NCBI RefSeq assembly: GCF_964275005.1 | Contig: NC_092705.1 | Location: 16,333,385 to 16,397,384, forward strand | Length of the DNA: 64,000 nucleotides | Reading direction: 5' to 3' | Source: Diadema setosum | Lineage: Eukaryota; Echinodermata; Echinoidea; Diadematoida; Diadematidae | Part shown: positions 46,601 to 59,031 of the stretch, piece after piece | Layout: every line of letters starts with the position of its first letter | Numbering within the stretch: the first letter of the stretch is position 1 | The notes under the pieces: generated by a model | The model's input: the letters and a program-made list of their open reading frames with translations, nothing else | What the model was told of the DNA's origin: nothing | Database searches by the model: none | Program-made: the position numbers and the translations under genes

Positions 46601-46602
46601 TT

Positions 46603-47676
46603 GTCCCCGCCGAACGAGTTCGAGCAGGGGACTATGAAACGGGCTCCGTACGTGTGTGTGTCCGTGTGTCCGTGTGTCCGTCCGTGCGTCCGTGCGTCCG
46701 TGTGTGATCAAAATGTTCAAAATGCTACTCCTTCGCCATTTCCAACCTGATTTTGATTCTGTTTGCTTTATATGATAGCACTACATGGGAGCTTTGAAAC
46801 TTCTATAAAGAATTTCAGTTGTGACCTTTGACCTTGACCTTTGACCTATATTGTACATTTTGCTTCAAAATGCTACTCCTTCGCCATTTCTAACCCGATT
46901 TTGATTCCGTTTGCTTTATGATGGCACTAGGTGAGGGCTTCAAAACTTCTACACAGAATTTTGACCTTTGACTTCTTTGACCTTTGACCTTGATTTTTTG
47001 CCTATATTGTACATTGGCTACAAAATGCTACTCCTTCGCCATTTCTAACCCGATTTCGATTCCGTTTGCTTTATATGATGGCACTAGGTGAGGGCTTCAA
47101 AACTTCTACACAGAATTTTGACCTTTGACTTCTTTGACCTTTGACCTTGATTTTTGACCTAAATTGTACATTTTGCTACAAAATGCTACTCCTTCGCCAT
47201 TTGTAACCCAATTTCAATTCCGTTTGCTTTAAGTGATGGCACTTGGTGAGGGCTTCAAAATTTCTACACAGAATTTTGACCTTTGACTTCTTTGACCTCT
47301 GACCTTGATTTTTGACCTGTATTGTACATTTTGCTATTAAATGCTACTCCTTCGCCATTTCTAACCCGATTTCGATTCCGTTTGCTTTATGTGATGGCAC
47401 TAGGTGAGGGCTTCAAAACTTCTACACAGAATTTTGTCCTTTGACTTCTTTGACCTTTGACCTTGATTTTTTACCTATATTGTACATTGGCTACAAAATG
47501 CTACTCCTTCGCCATTTCTAACCCGATTTCGATTCCGTTTGCTTTATGTGATGGCACTAGGTGAGGGCTTCAAAACTTCTACATAGAATTTTGACCTTTG
47601 ACTTCTTTGACCTTTGACCTTGATCTTTTTACCTATATTGTACATTTTGCTACTAAATGCTACTTCCGGCGGGGAC
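46603..47676. mobile_element. Element J: GTCCCCGCCG ends, 157-bp internal repeats
   Basis: A 1074-bp unit. The first ten bases GTCCCCGCCG and last ten CGGCGGGGAC are perfect inverted repeats. After a gtgtgtccgtgtgtccgtcc tract it has six tandem units of about 157 bp, each with aatgctactccttcgccatt, gattccgtttgctttatgtg and gacctttgacttctttgacc. It interrupts the 72-bp satellite. Target duplication not certain. Non-coding. Confidence 0.75.
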
Positions 47677-48413
47677 ATATATTACGCACCGCGTAATTTC
47701 TACTTTTCCTTGTTCATTTCTAAAATTAAGAGCAAACATCTGACATTTATTCTAGCATCTTATGGAGCCGATTGTTACCGCTGTTCATATCCAAAACTGA
47801 AGACAAACATCCAGCTTTTTTTTTTGTGGGCCCGGCGTGCGTCTTTGGTGACCCCGGTCGCATATTAACTATTCGCGAAATCGTGATTCGATTCTCGAAA
47901 AGACTCCGCCAAGTATAACGCATAGATCGCTACACTCGGCAGGGGCTACGTCGTCCTTTCACCAGGTCTGGGTAACGGAAACCAAAGTCTCGCGTGAGTT
48001 CTTGCGTTACCTATCGTTAATGTCAACGAAACATCGTTAATTTGCGCTTGGGATCGTTACTTTTCCCGATCGTTAGTTTGCGTTACTGACGATTCGGGTG
48101 AAACCGCTTGCGTTATTAACGCAAAGTTTCTTTTGGTATATACTGTATGTAAACAAAAACTGGCGTCTCGTGATTTTGACAGTGATTTATTACACAATAA
48201 AATCTTATTCGACTTAGGCACAGTGAATTCAATGGTTTTTCCATGAAAGTGTTCTTGAAATTTCATCGACTTAGGCGAGTATTCGACTTAAAAAATTCGA
48301 CTTGTGAGTGAATTAATACGCGTAAGTCAATGGGGAAAAATCGGGACTTTTTAAAATCTTCGACTTAAGCGATTATTCGACATATACGACGTCGACTTAG
48401 GCGAGTTTACCTG

Positions 48414-48835
48414 TATATACAATTGTAATGGAAACCTGAACAGCTAAGCCTACAACAATGCATTCTTGATTCAAAGGGTCAAAGGCATACATATAATTGC
48501 TCGATTGTACGTATTAAGTTTTTTGGTTTAGGTAAAGATTCAGCATAAAACTTTTTGTGAGATACTTCCAAAAAACCATGTTATGAAATTTTAAAGAGCA
48601 TACAATTCTGAAGAGGAATCCCAACTTTTTGATGAAAATTAATGTTAGTTTTGAAATGGCCGAGATATTATATCCATTGAAAACAAAGTCGTTTCTGCAC
48701 ATAAAACAAAGTGATCCTAGGTTAGGTGGGTAGGCCAAGCCTACCACCTTGCTCTGTTTCGGATCAGCCATTTCAAAACCAATTTTCATTAAATATTTTA
48801 AAACTTCGAATTATGTTCTATTAGAATCTAGAACC
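48414..48835. other. Intron DNA with a degraded MITE family A copy
   Basis: Family words 'gaggaatcccaactttttga' and 'ccatttcaaaaccaattttc' occur in mirrored order at about 48510-48800. No gene. Confidence 0.45.
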
Positions 48836-49174
48836 TATTGACCGATTCGGGTTCGTTGAAGGCAGCAGACATTTTATGGCACTGGGCGCAGCCATGAGCT
48901 CAAATTGTGTCTCAGCCGACCCCCCCTGCTCTCCCCCACCCCCGGGCAACATGTTTATCGCGCACTTGTAACAAAGGTTCGCGCACTAAGCAAGCATTCG
49001 CGCACTCAGTACGAGACACCCATTGGCTAAAGCAACCATGCATCAGTTTTTCATTCTGCGCGCATGCTAATGCAGGGAGAGGGGTGGGGAGTGGGAAGGG
49101 GGGTCGGCTGAGACACCGCGTAATGGCGCTGCCCATGCCAAAAATACACATAGCGCGTCACAGAATCGGTCAAT
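48836..49174. mobile_element. MITE with CTATTGACCGATTC ends
   Basis: CTATTGACCGATTC at left is mirrored by GAATCGGTCAATAG at right. Inner arms tgtctcagccgacccccc / ggggggtcggctgagaca and gcgcagccatgag / atggcgctgcccatg also pair. The open frames on both strands arise from this GC-rich palindrome. Confidence 0.7.
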
Positions 49175-49690
49175 AGCTCTTTCATTTTTCATAACAGGTG
49201 GTGGGACACATTACCACATTCCTTGAGGCGCTTGCAGGTCATCTATCTATCCCAGTACAAAAAGCTTTGTGTTCAGTCTGAAGAGTGCTGCGGAGGTCGC
49301 CTTCTACAAGTTTTATCCCAGTTGTCTAAAACGAAAACTGCTACAAGTGCTGTAGTTATGGGTAAATTTGGCCTAGTCTAACGGTTAGTAAATTTGGCCA
49401 CTTGTAATGAGGGCGCTAGGGGCCAAGGGTACTAAACTTTGCACCTGTTCGCCTGGAATATTGCATCTGAGCAAGATTCAAGGCCAGTAGAAAAGGAATT
49501 TTTCACCATTTTGACATTTTTACACAAGTTTGTAGAATCAAATGTCGATCACAGCTAGTTTGCTGTGCGATAAATGCGTTGCGCAGGAGCAGACAGTGCA
49601 GCACAGTGTACACACATTCAGGGCAGCAAGCGCTGCGATTGATTTGAATAGAGCTTTCTCATAGCCATCAGAGCAAGTTCTTCTATGGTA

Positions 49691-49876
49691 CAGTGCACTC
49701 CCGTTATAACGAACATGGTTATAACGAAATTCCGGTTACAATGAAGTAAAATTTAGGGCCGCAACATTATCAATTCTATGTATTTGTATTGTTTATTCAT
49801 TCGGTTATAACAAAATTTCAATATAACAAAAGAAAACTGCAGGTCCCGGGGACTTTGTTATAACGGGAATCCACTG
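49691..49876. mobile_element. pogo/Tigger-like MITE, best-preserved copy
   Basis: A 186-bp element, CAGTGCACTCCCGTTATAAC at left and GTTATAACGGGAATCCACTG at right, flanked by TA. It gives the reference sequence for the copies at 268, 3768, 4281/7327 and 9406. Confidence 0.8.
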
Positions 49877-50636
49877 TATCTTTGAAAGGATTTAATTTTT
49901 CTGCCTTTCAGCTTATACTGAGTCACGGGAGTGATTGATTGAGGATATGGATTGTTCGAGCCCGACTAGACGCCATGCGAAGCACGGCGTCAGACAAGCT
50001 CTGACCCATACACTAATCTTATGAGAACCCTCAAAACGAACTACAAAGGTACAAAACTGTTGAAAATGTCTGCATTCTTGTTTCAGAATTCACGAATTAC
50101 TCACATGAATCAAAATGATTGGACTATAAGCATGGTATTAGTCCGTAGTCAGCCCTCATGCAATGTAAACTGAGCAAAAATTGCAATTTTAAACCAAAAA
50201 GCTTACCATCGCAGCACGATTCTGAATACAACTCAGTACTAATACCCCAGCTTTGAATGATGCAAATGTGCACAAAGATGATAAAGCGCTGCATAGCGGA
50301 GCGCGTGAATGTCGCAATAGCCAAGTTCGAAGCTGGAACCATGACAGTGCTCCGTGCGTGTATGCTGCTTTAGTGTCTCACCCACACGATCGGCGACAGC
50401 ACTACCTTTTCCTTTTCCCCAATGTTTTTTGCAGGAAAGGGAAATTTAGCCATAGCTTCTACCTGATGATGAAAGAAGAAAAGAAAGAGAAAGATATGCA
50501 TGTAGGTGGCAGCTTCTATGTGAAAATGAAAGAAGAAAAGATAGAAAAGAAAGAGAAAGATATTGTGTAAGTGACAGCACACACTCGGGAACATGCTCAA
50601 CCGCTTTGAAGCTATGACACTAACGCAAGGAAAAAA
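49877..50636. other. Intron DNA
   Basis: No gene recognised. Lys/Glu-rich gaaagaagaaaag repeats at about 50468-50570 are low complexity. Confidence 0.4.
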
Positions 50637-51768
50637 CTAGAAATGTCGCTATGGCGACTGATATGCCTCCGCCATAATGCATGATTCAACCAATAGATGT
50701 ATAGTAAAATGTCTTCACAATGTGTGATGACAGTTTCACATAACTGGCAAAACATTGAAATGACAGGTTTGTCAGAAATGTCTTGAATTTTCACTTTCCT
50801 TGAACTACATATGTAGGTTTGCTTTGATTGTCTACAGGTAGAGCACAGGTACATAACAGGTACAAGTATTTGGGGAATTGAGGATTTTTACTTGACTTTT
50901 CACCAACCCTAGATACATTGAATAATTTTCAAGGTATGAAGAATAAGTAATTTTTAAGGAGTTGACCTTGACCTTTGACCCTGACTATTGACCATGACCC
51001 CTAAAATTCCCTAGCTAATCCCTGCCAGTCAATGCATGCGTATGTACCAAGTTACACGAAGATTGAACCATTAGCAAGAAAAGTGAAATTGTAACATTTT
51101 CACCTGACCTTTGACCTTTTGACCTTTTACTTTATGACATGAAACTCTGGAGAATCATTACACAGTAGTACATGTCTACACTAAGTTTCAAGAAAATACC
51201 TTTGGGCATTGCATAGATATGGGGGAAATAGCAACATTTTCAGTATTTGACTTTGACCTTTTGACCTTTGACCTCTTGCCAATTTCACTACAAAACTACT
51301 CAACAAATTGCCCCATCATACTTCATCCTTGGACCAAGTTTGGTGAAAGTTGCTTCATCCAGTTTTGAGTTATCACGTAAACAGATAAATTTTAGGATTT
51401 GACCTTGATCTTTGACCTTTGACCTCTGTCCGATTTCACTCAAACTATATCAAGTAATTGTCCCATCATGCATCATCCTCGGACAAAGTTTGGTGAAATT
51501 TGCTTGATCCAGTCTTGAGTTATCGCGTAAACAGATCTGTTTCATGATTTGACCTTGACCTTTGACTTTGGCCTTTAGCCGATTTCACCCAAGCTCTAAT
51601 CAAGTACAGTAATTGCTCCATCATACTCTATACTTGGACCAAGTTTGGTAAAATTCCAGTCAATATTACTCAAGTTATCGTGTAAACAAATGCGGACGGA
51701 CGTATGGACGGACGGACAACCCGAAAACATAATGCCTCCGGCACCACTTCGTGGCGGAGGCATAAAAA
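50637..51768. mobile_element. Family C element, full copy
   Basis: Starts 'actagaaatgtcgctatggc' and 'atgcctccgcc', ends 'accacttcgtggcggaggca'. The outermost words ATGCCTCCGCC and GGCGGAGGCAT are perfect inverted repeats. The interior has several GACCTTTGACC-type units (about 50960-51560) followed by a gacggacgg run and 'aacataatgcctccgg'. Truncated relatives at 20290, 23077, 30317 and 63658. Confidence 0.68.
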
Positions 51769-54361
51769 AACAAATTTTTGCTGTTCAATGACCTCATAGA
51801 AAAAGCCGCTGGGTGGCTACATTCAGACCAAATTATACACCCTAAGTGCATGCGCTAAAAGGATTCGTACTGTGCTTGTACAGAGCTTGTACAGAGCAGC
51901 ATTTCAAGCGATCGAGATTTTCCAACAATTTTCCAACACTTGTAGATACTAAAAGCGTTAAAAGTTCACTTCTATTCGACCAGTGTAGGAAGGAATCGTA
52001 CTTTTGTATTGACTTTAGAAGTACATGTTAAAGGGCTCAGTGTTAGCATCACCCAAACAAAAAGGAACTTATTGTCCAAGCACTTTTATTTTAATTCTGC
52101 TGCTCATAAGTTATAGCATCAACATGGTATAATGAAATGGGTCTTTATTTGTTATGAAGAAAGCTCAGTTTTATTTAAAGTGGAGTTAGTGAGATAGTAA
52201 TAATTTTGTTTGTTGCAGTTTATAAGATGCATGCCTTCAGGGTTTTACACATAAAATAAAATGTTTGCTTTGAATTTAAGCTTGATGTTTGAAATTTACA
52301 GTACATCTGCGGACTTCTCCAATTTAAACATTAGCATCTAGAATGCTACTGGATTGAGGCTTGATTTGTCCAGCACTGAAATGAAAGAGTGTACATGTGT
52401 GCATGCTAGACAGGTGACTGCTAAGAGTCTGTTCAGGGAGGTGCCACCTTCCTGGTCTGTTGTACAACTCTGTCTGTTTAGCTTTAGACTTGAACTTACA
52501 GTTAGTTTCAACTGTTTTTTTTTTTCTTTAAAGACCCAGGAACACTCCAGACCTCTTGGTGTCATGCAGAAAATGTGTAACTTGGGGAAAGTAATGGCAG
52601 GGAGAAAATTAAATATTGGCAGTCATAGGGAAAATCATATTGTTTTTTTTTTCTTTTATTGTATGTAAAAAAAAAATCTTATGCTGACTGCAAGTTGACT
52701 TGTCAGCTGGCATTTATTACTTTGCACATGAGCAGAAAAAGGGTCATTGTACCAACAGGCATGTTGGTTTTTGAAATTAATGGGATAAGCATCTGTGATG
52801 TAATGATTATTCATGTAAATTGTACAATTATGTAATCAAGACAATAAATGCTGCTTACCAGCACATCCACCTAACAGCAAAAGTGGTATGTGGCAATATC
52901 AATAGAAAAAGATTGTCAGTAGAATACATTCAGTGCAAAAATATGAAAAGGACACAATCCAGAATGTAAGGATCATTTTGGTCATCTGGTCAATTAAAGT
53001 TTATTCTATGAACAGGATTGTTGACTCCAAAATACGAAGCTTAAATGCATTACATTGTATGTCGCTCTGAAAATGCGTGAAGTGCCCCTAACGGAGTAAG
53101 AAAAATGGAAAGGTCATTCACACCAATGACTGTCTTCATGAGCTACAATGTAACTCTGAGGTGGCTTTTGTTTTCATTGAAGAGATGTAAAAAATGTAAT
53201 GGATATCAACTGAAATGTGAAAAATAAGATATACTACATACTCTGAGACTGCATTGAAAAAAAACCCACACATTGTCGTATGTATGCTCTATTTTAAGTA
53301 TTTTAGAGACTTCAAATTCTATGATGCATACATACATGTAGGAATGTGCACTCGGGTGGCATATTAAATGTGTATTCATGTAAACTGAATTATATCTTTC
53401 AGTGTTCTTGTACAAATTGTATATTTCCCTAAGCCTGTCAATGGCTGACATGGCTTGGAAAATTGTGTACATCCTCTGTAATTCATTTGCCGCAGTTGGA
53501 AAGAGTTGTGCTAGAATTATGCAGAGAACTAAAAAGTGTTATTTTCATTCCAGTCCCCACTAGCTGTGTCTTCAGTCGCGAGAGTCGCGGGGCAGTGTGG
53601 TGTTCGCTGTCCACCTGAAGTCAAATTATAATTATGCAGAACACTAAGGCTGACTCTGATCTAATAACAGCGACACAGTGCGATTGTCGTGGGTGTTTTC
53701 CCCGATAGATGGGCACAGTACGTACAATGCAGCATTGAGGGTTCTAACTGCCCCCCCCCTTTATCCTGAGGAATTATTGATCTGTGCTTTACGCCTCACA
53801 GTTGCAGCTGAACACGGTTGAATTGGGCTGGAAGAGTGAGAAGTCGTGTCTAGGCATCCAGGTAGCCAACCTACTGGCAGACAGAGTGACCCATAAAAAA
53901 GTGGACCCTATGATACGTGAAACAAGTGGTGTGGGGGGGGGGGGCTCTTGAAGAATTATAAGACAGCTAAGCACAGCCTCAAAGGTGTTGACTTGTCTTC
54001 TGCTTTATCTTTTATGATTCAATATCACATGAGACAGTTTATGTGTTGATCTGAAAGCTCTTTATAGGAAATGTTGAAAGCATTCAGGAGAGAGAGAGAG
54101 AGAGAGAGATAAATCAACTACATTTTTAGTGTGTTGTTAGAATGTCCAGTGTTCGCTATTAAACTGAATGTAAACATATGATATTCTCATGTCTAAGAGC
54201 AATTGTGTACACATATATACAGTATAGTGTGTACAGTAGAAGGGTGTGAAAAGATGGCACACTGAAATTAATGGATTGTTTGTGGTAATAATGTTGCCAT
54301 GCCATAGTGCATTATGGTGGGTATGTTTGTTGCTTTCTTTCATGGAAGAGAGTCTCTCATC
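51769..54361. other. Intron DNA
   Basis: Low-repeat AT-rich DNA with a G run near 53933 and a (GA)n run at 54090-54108. No exon with compatible phase and no other gene recognised. Confidence 0.4.
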
Positions 54362-54547
54362 TACTGTAAAAGTGCGACATTTTTGCACATTTCGCGAGAC
54401 ACATTTTTGCCCAAAAATTCAAACACATGAATTGTTTTGCTTGTTATTACTTCAAATGTGTTAGTTTTATGAAATCAAACTTTGTGAAATTCATATTGCC
54501 AGGCCAAGCACCTCAATGATGAATGAAAATGTCCATTTTTACAGTAT
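54362..54547. mobile_element. MITE family D copy
   Basis: TACTGTAAAAGTG at left is mirrored by CATTTTTACAGTA at right. The interior has the family's ttcgcgaga and cattttt words. Confidence 0.55.
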
Positions 54548-54997
54548 TTATTTTGCTCTATGAGGTTAGAGTAAAAGAATGTGAATGTTATACATCTATG
54601 GAAGATGTGAAAGTGTTTTGATTGCACCTGATACAAATAAACCTGTTTTGTTCAAAACTTTGTGTAGCACTCTCACTATTCATGCATTAAACTTACCCTG
54701 GAGGAGGTGGAGACAAAATGCTTTAGTGGTTGACACATATGTGAGAATTTTGAACGATGTACAATTGCCAATTTTTTCGCACCTTATGACACTCTTTCCC
54801 TTAGAACACACCAGGATGATCTAAGAAACAAGATTCTTTCTTGTCATTTCAAAGCCTGGTAAATTTCCTTTCAGGAAATGTATGGCTTGGTTGACTTCTG
54901 ACTGATATTTTGCATTTGACAAGGACTTAAGTGTAAAATTACAGTAAAAACGCTATTTTCACAACAAGTTTTGTTTTTCAAACCAATGATGTGCCTT

Positions 54998-56342
54998 TTT
55001 GTCTCGCCCACTGGAGGTGAAGGCGAGACTAATGGATCCAAATGGCGTCCGTCCGTCGTTCGTCCGTTGTCTGTCGTCCGTCCATCGTCCGTCACAAATG
55101 TTAAAGTTTGCCTGCAAGACTCTCTTATGATGCATAACTTGGCAACTGTTACAGCAATGGCAGCCACACTTGGGTGATAGAAGCACTAGGGGTATCTTCA
55201 TGTTATGGTGTTGTCGGAGGTCATGTGATGATGTCAAAAGTCATTTGAGGTCATACAGTATATATTAAAGAGTATGTGCAAGGCTCTCTTTTCTATGTTA
55301 AAGTTTACCTGCAAGACTCTCTTTTGACAAAGAACTTCACATAAGTTGCTTGGATTACAACCTAACTTGGGTCATAGATGCACTGGGGGTACCTTCATGT
55401 TATGGTGCCGTTAGAGGTCACAGGATAAGGTCAAAGGTCATTTGAGTTCATACGTTAAAGTTCACTTGCAAGACTCTCTTATCACACTTAACTCGACACA
55501 TGTTGCGACATTGGCAATCAAACTTGGGTGATGGATGCACTGGGGGTACCTTCATGTTGTGGTGCCATAAGAGGTCACATGATAAGGTCAAAGGTCAAAG
55601 GTCATATGTTAAAGTTTACTTGCAAGACTGTCACAGACAGGGGTCAACAAACTTTTAGGGCCCAATGTTAAGTTTTTATGGCGCGTTTTGATTATGGCTC
55701 GTAACTTTTGATCCCTTTGTCTGTTTGTGACCAAACTTGGATGGTAGATGTCCCTTGGGGAGGTGAAGGTCATCACAAGGTCAAAGGTCACATACAGGGG
55801 TCAACGAACTTTTAGGGCCCAATGTAATGTTTCTATGGCATGTTTTGATTATGGCTCATAACTTTTGATCCCTTTGTCCCTTTGTCACCAAACTTGGATG
55901 GTAGATATCCCTTGAGGAGGTGAAGGTCATCACAAGGTCAAAGGTCACAAACAGGGGTCAACAAATTTTTAGGGCCCAATGTTAAGTTTTTAAGGGCGCA
56001 TTTCGATTGTGGTTCAGAACTTTTCCTTTCTATGTCCGTTTGTGACCAAACTTGGACGGTAGATGTCCCTTGGGGAATTAAAGGTCATCAAAAGGTCAAA
56101 GGTCACAGAAAGGGGTCAACAAATTTTTAGGGCCCATTAAGTTTTCTGCCGCGTTTCGATTATATGGCTCATAACTATTGATCCCTTTGTCTTTTTGTGA
56201 CCAGACTCGGATGGTAAATGTCCCTTGGGGAGTTGAAGGTAACCACAAGGTCAAAGGTCATAGGCGGGTCAATGAACTTCTGGGAGTTAGAAATATTAAT
56301 TTCTTGTACGCGAATGGGTGAGACACAATTTGGCACTTGCCT
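54998..56342. mobile_element. Family G element, full copy (reverse orientation)
   Basis: Starts GTCTCGCCCACTGGAGGTGA and ends near cgcgaatgggtgagac. It is the reverse complement of 28858-30172 with the same order of modules (gtccgtccg tract, tgcaagactctcttatga, aggtcaaaggtca units). The terminal flank 'acaatttggcacttgcc' is also shared, so the family may extend about 15 bp further. Confidence 0.7.
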
Positions 56343-58144
56343 TGTTTATGGTACGTGGCATCTAATATCTGACCATGTTCTGGATCTGACATATCATGGG
56401 TATGTACCACAAAATTATAAGAACTTTATGAGCACATATAAAATTACAGAGAACAACTGAAATATCAAAGCCCTAAACAGACAAACATCTGTGATGCTTT
56501 TATTTCTATCGTTGCTGCAAATTCTACTTTGTTGTCCCAACTGTAATGTATACAAAAATTTGATGTTCCACCTAATGTACAATGTACATATCCTGAAAAA
56601 AATTGTACGTCTGCTGGCTGTACATGGGACGTATCATTCTTTTATGCAAGATTATACTCAGTTTTTGTCACGGACGTGCGTCCGCTATTTACTAATAAAG
56701 ATCGTAGCCCATTAAATGTTATTGGCGATATTGTTCTGAGTCGTAATCAACTAAGATCTACACTTAGCCACACGATGATATGTATGTTTTGAGTTTCTGT
56801 CCATCCCTTGTCAAATGCGAACTGAAATTACATTTTTAGACGAACTGCCAAGAAAAAAAGAACGTCCGTGATGATTAAAACGTTATCGATTGGGGTGCCA
56901 TCTTGCTTTGATGGCGAAGGTGTACATTTTACGTTTGGCTCTCTAGCCGAGGAACTGCATGTCTTGTTTGGAGCGGACTGGGGCTCGTCTGCAGTTTTTT
57001 TTGCCATACGATTCACCGAAAACCAAGCAAATAATTAACATTTTCTCTGAAAATTCACCTTCTAATCCCTCTCTGAGCAATATATATGTTGAAAGGGTGT
57101 CAAATTTCTTATGATTTGCATTGACAATACCTTTTCAAATTTTTGAAAGAGTTAGGAAGGCTACGTACTATCTGTCGATTAGTTACCCGTCCTGGAACAT
57201 GACCCTAGTAGTAGAACGAACTATTGTGACAATTTCAGCGAACGTCCGTGAGGTATGCATCCGACTGATAGGGATAACTTGTCTCGAAAATGTCCTCTAT
57301 TCTTTAAAACTTTTAGCTCTAATAGCGACAAATAAAGTTTCACAATGTATAAACAAGATAAACAAGCTTTTATAATTGAGAATTGGCAATATTTATTTAG
57401 GAGTTTGCAGAGGAGTTTGTTCTCGACATGAAAGCGCTATTTGTTGTGAATAGAATGCGTTTCCAACTCAAGAGAACTGCATTGTTCAATATCTCGTTTG
57501 TTCCGAACGTCCGTGAGTTACATGCGAACCTCCGTGATGAAAACTATGCTATGTTTGTTGGGTTATAGAGACTGCCTAGATCAGATAGATCTTAAGTATC
57601 TTATTATTTGGGAGTAAGGATTAAAGTATGGGGATAGTGAAATAAGTGTTTGAAATATTGAGTTTCTGTAAAATGCGCGTAAATTGGAGAAAGTGTTTAG
57701 AGGAAGAGTAATATTTCAACAGAAATGACGAATTTGGTTAAATCATCAGTTGTCTACCATTACATACAGGTTAAGAGTACATGTTGATATTCTGCCAACA
57801 CATACATACAGTGTATGTCCCTTAAGATATTTCGTTACGATTTTGAACTGAATCAGATCGTTGCAAGCTATGTTAAATGGTATTCAAATGTATGTGCAGT
57901 ACTATTCCTCACAGACGTTTGCTGCTCTGGACATGGTAAACTTCCATGATGAATAAAAACTTGTTCCTCTGGGAAAATCCTTGTATAATTTGGTTCATAA
58001 TAAAGCTTGAATTACACACTCTTTCAGGTAAGATAAATGATTTGGAGAATTTCTCCTTTTTAAATTTTGCGTTGTTTGGCTCAATTGTACTGTACATCGT
58101 TCAAAATTCTGACCCATATACATGTGTACTGCAAAACAAGGAAT
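56343..58144. other. Intron DNA with a recurring CACGGACGTTCG motif
   Basis: The 12-mer occurs in plus orientation as cgaacgtccgtga or a close variant at about 56860, 57239, 57503 and 57524, and once in the opposite sense near 56668 (gtcacggacgtgcg). No gene recognised. A minus-strand frame at 56828-57016 has no domain. Confidence 0.45.
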
Positions 58145-58342
58145 GTTGACGTTCATTTTAATTTCGTGAATTTCGCGAGAGCCAAGATTCGCGAAATTGA
58201 AATGCACGTGAAAGTTCTTGTCTACACTATATGTATGCATTGAATATTAGAGGCAGCTTGCGAAAATTTCATGCTGCAAAAAAGGGCGTCGACTCCAATT
58301 CGCGAAAATTTCATGCAGCAAAAATATTGTGTTTTACAGTAT
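58145..58342. mobile_element. MITE family D copy, decayed
   Basis: Contains gaatttcgcgagagccaaga and attcgcgaaaatttcatgca and ends ttttacagtatgc. The left end is unclear. Confidence 0.45.
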
Positions 58343-58989
58343 GCTATACCAAGGGCCAAATTCATGGTTCTTTGGAGGACAAGACAAAAGAAGGCTGCAA
58401 GTACTGCTAACTTTGAAAGCCTATTTGTATAGAACCCTTGAAACCAAATTGTCAATAGTAGTTACAGACCTAGTCATGTGGAGATTCATGGGTGTCTTAA
58501 AATTCATGCACTGCCCACTGGGGTACATTTGAAAACCACAAATAGCACCAGGCACAGTCAGCGAAATACATTTGGTATGTGCATCAACATTCAACTTGAA
58601 TGGTTGACTCCAAAGATCAGTAATAAAACTTACCGGTAAATACGGTACACAATTTGTTCAGGGGATTCTTGAAAATATTTGAGCTAGGCCAGCCTTCCCA
58701 TTTCATGGTATGCCCACACTACAGAGTTTACAATTGTAAATTTGCTAGCAGTGATTGTTGTGTGGATGGGTATATGGGATTACGTGGTCATCAAGCCTTG
58801 TTGACTTCTAATGTTTTATCAAAGACACTTTATAGAGAACACTTTTCAGTCTACCAAGTACTGGTCCTTTCACTATCTGTGTAGCCTTGTGTGTGGGTTT
58901 CCATGTTGATCTCTGAAAATACTTAGACAAATCTGATGTCAATTATTATGAATGTCCCTCAAAGAACTCATTTGTGTCATTTCTTTCAG

Positions 58990-59031
58990 ATTTTGTGACC
59001 ATTGCCTGCATTCTTGGTACAGGTATTCTTG
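58990..59031 (+). CDS. Permease-like membrane protein, second coding exon (42 bp)
   Basis: A small exon between ttctttcag and G|GTAAGT. With the T carried from the first exon it reads YFVTIACILGTGILG, the core of TM1. GTGILGLP after joining to the next exon is the typical first-helix motif of amino-acid/auxin permeases, in which the unwound Gly-rich part of TM1 lines the substrate site. It begins with two codon bases and ends with one, exactly matching both neighbours. Confidence 0.72.

Larger units (their letters stand above)
44444..48413. mobile_element. 4 kb TA-flanked element with pogo-like ends enclosing a satellite
   Basis: Left end CAGTTAAACTCGCATAAGTCGA (cut to the key part CAGTTAAACTCGC) and right end GGCGAGTTTACCTG form inverted repeats. 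TA lies directly outside both (44442-44443, 48414-48415). Subterminal regions are packed with tcgacttaggcgag words in both orientations (44447-44545, 48190-48405). No transposase is recognisable. The interior is mostly a 72-bp satellite (about 45010-46600 and 47700-47825), plus another inserted element at 46603-47676. CAG ends with a TA duplication suggest the pogo/Tigger group (inference). Confidence 0.7.
43360..58989 (+). other. First intron of the permease-like gene (about 15.6 kb)
   Basis: Bounded by GTAAGT and by ...tttctttcag. It houses a tandem duplication (43490-44440), the 4 kb TA-flanked element (44444-48413), MITEs at 48836 and 49691, and full copies of families C and G. No intervening exon with compatible phase was recognised, but one cannot be excluded. 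Confidence 0.55.

Noticed and set aside
48907..49176. Overlapping open frames on both strands
   Set aside because: They arise from a GC-rich palindromic MITE (48836-49174).
56828..57016. Minus-strand frame beginning MAKKTADEPQSAPNKT
   Set aside because: Looks protein-like in composition, but short, without splice context or recognisable family, and within a repeat-like region.
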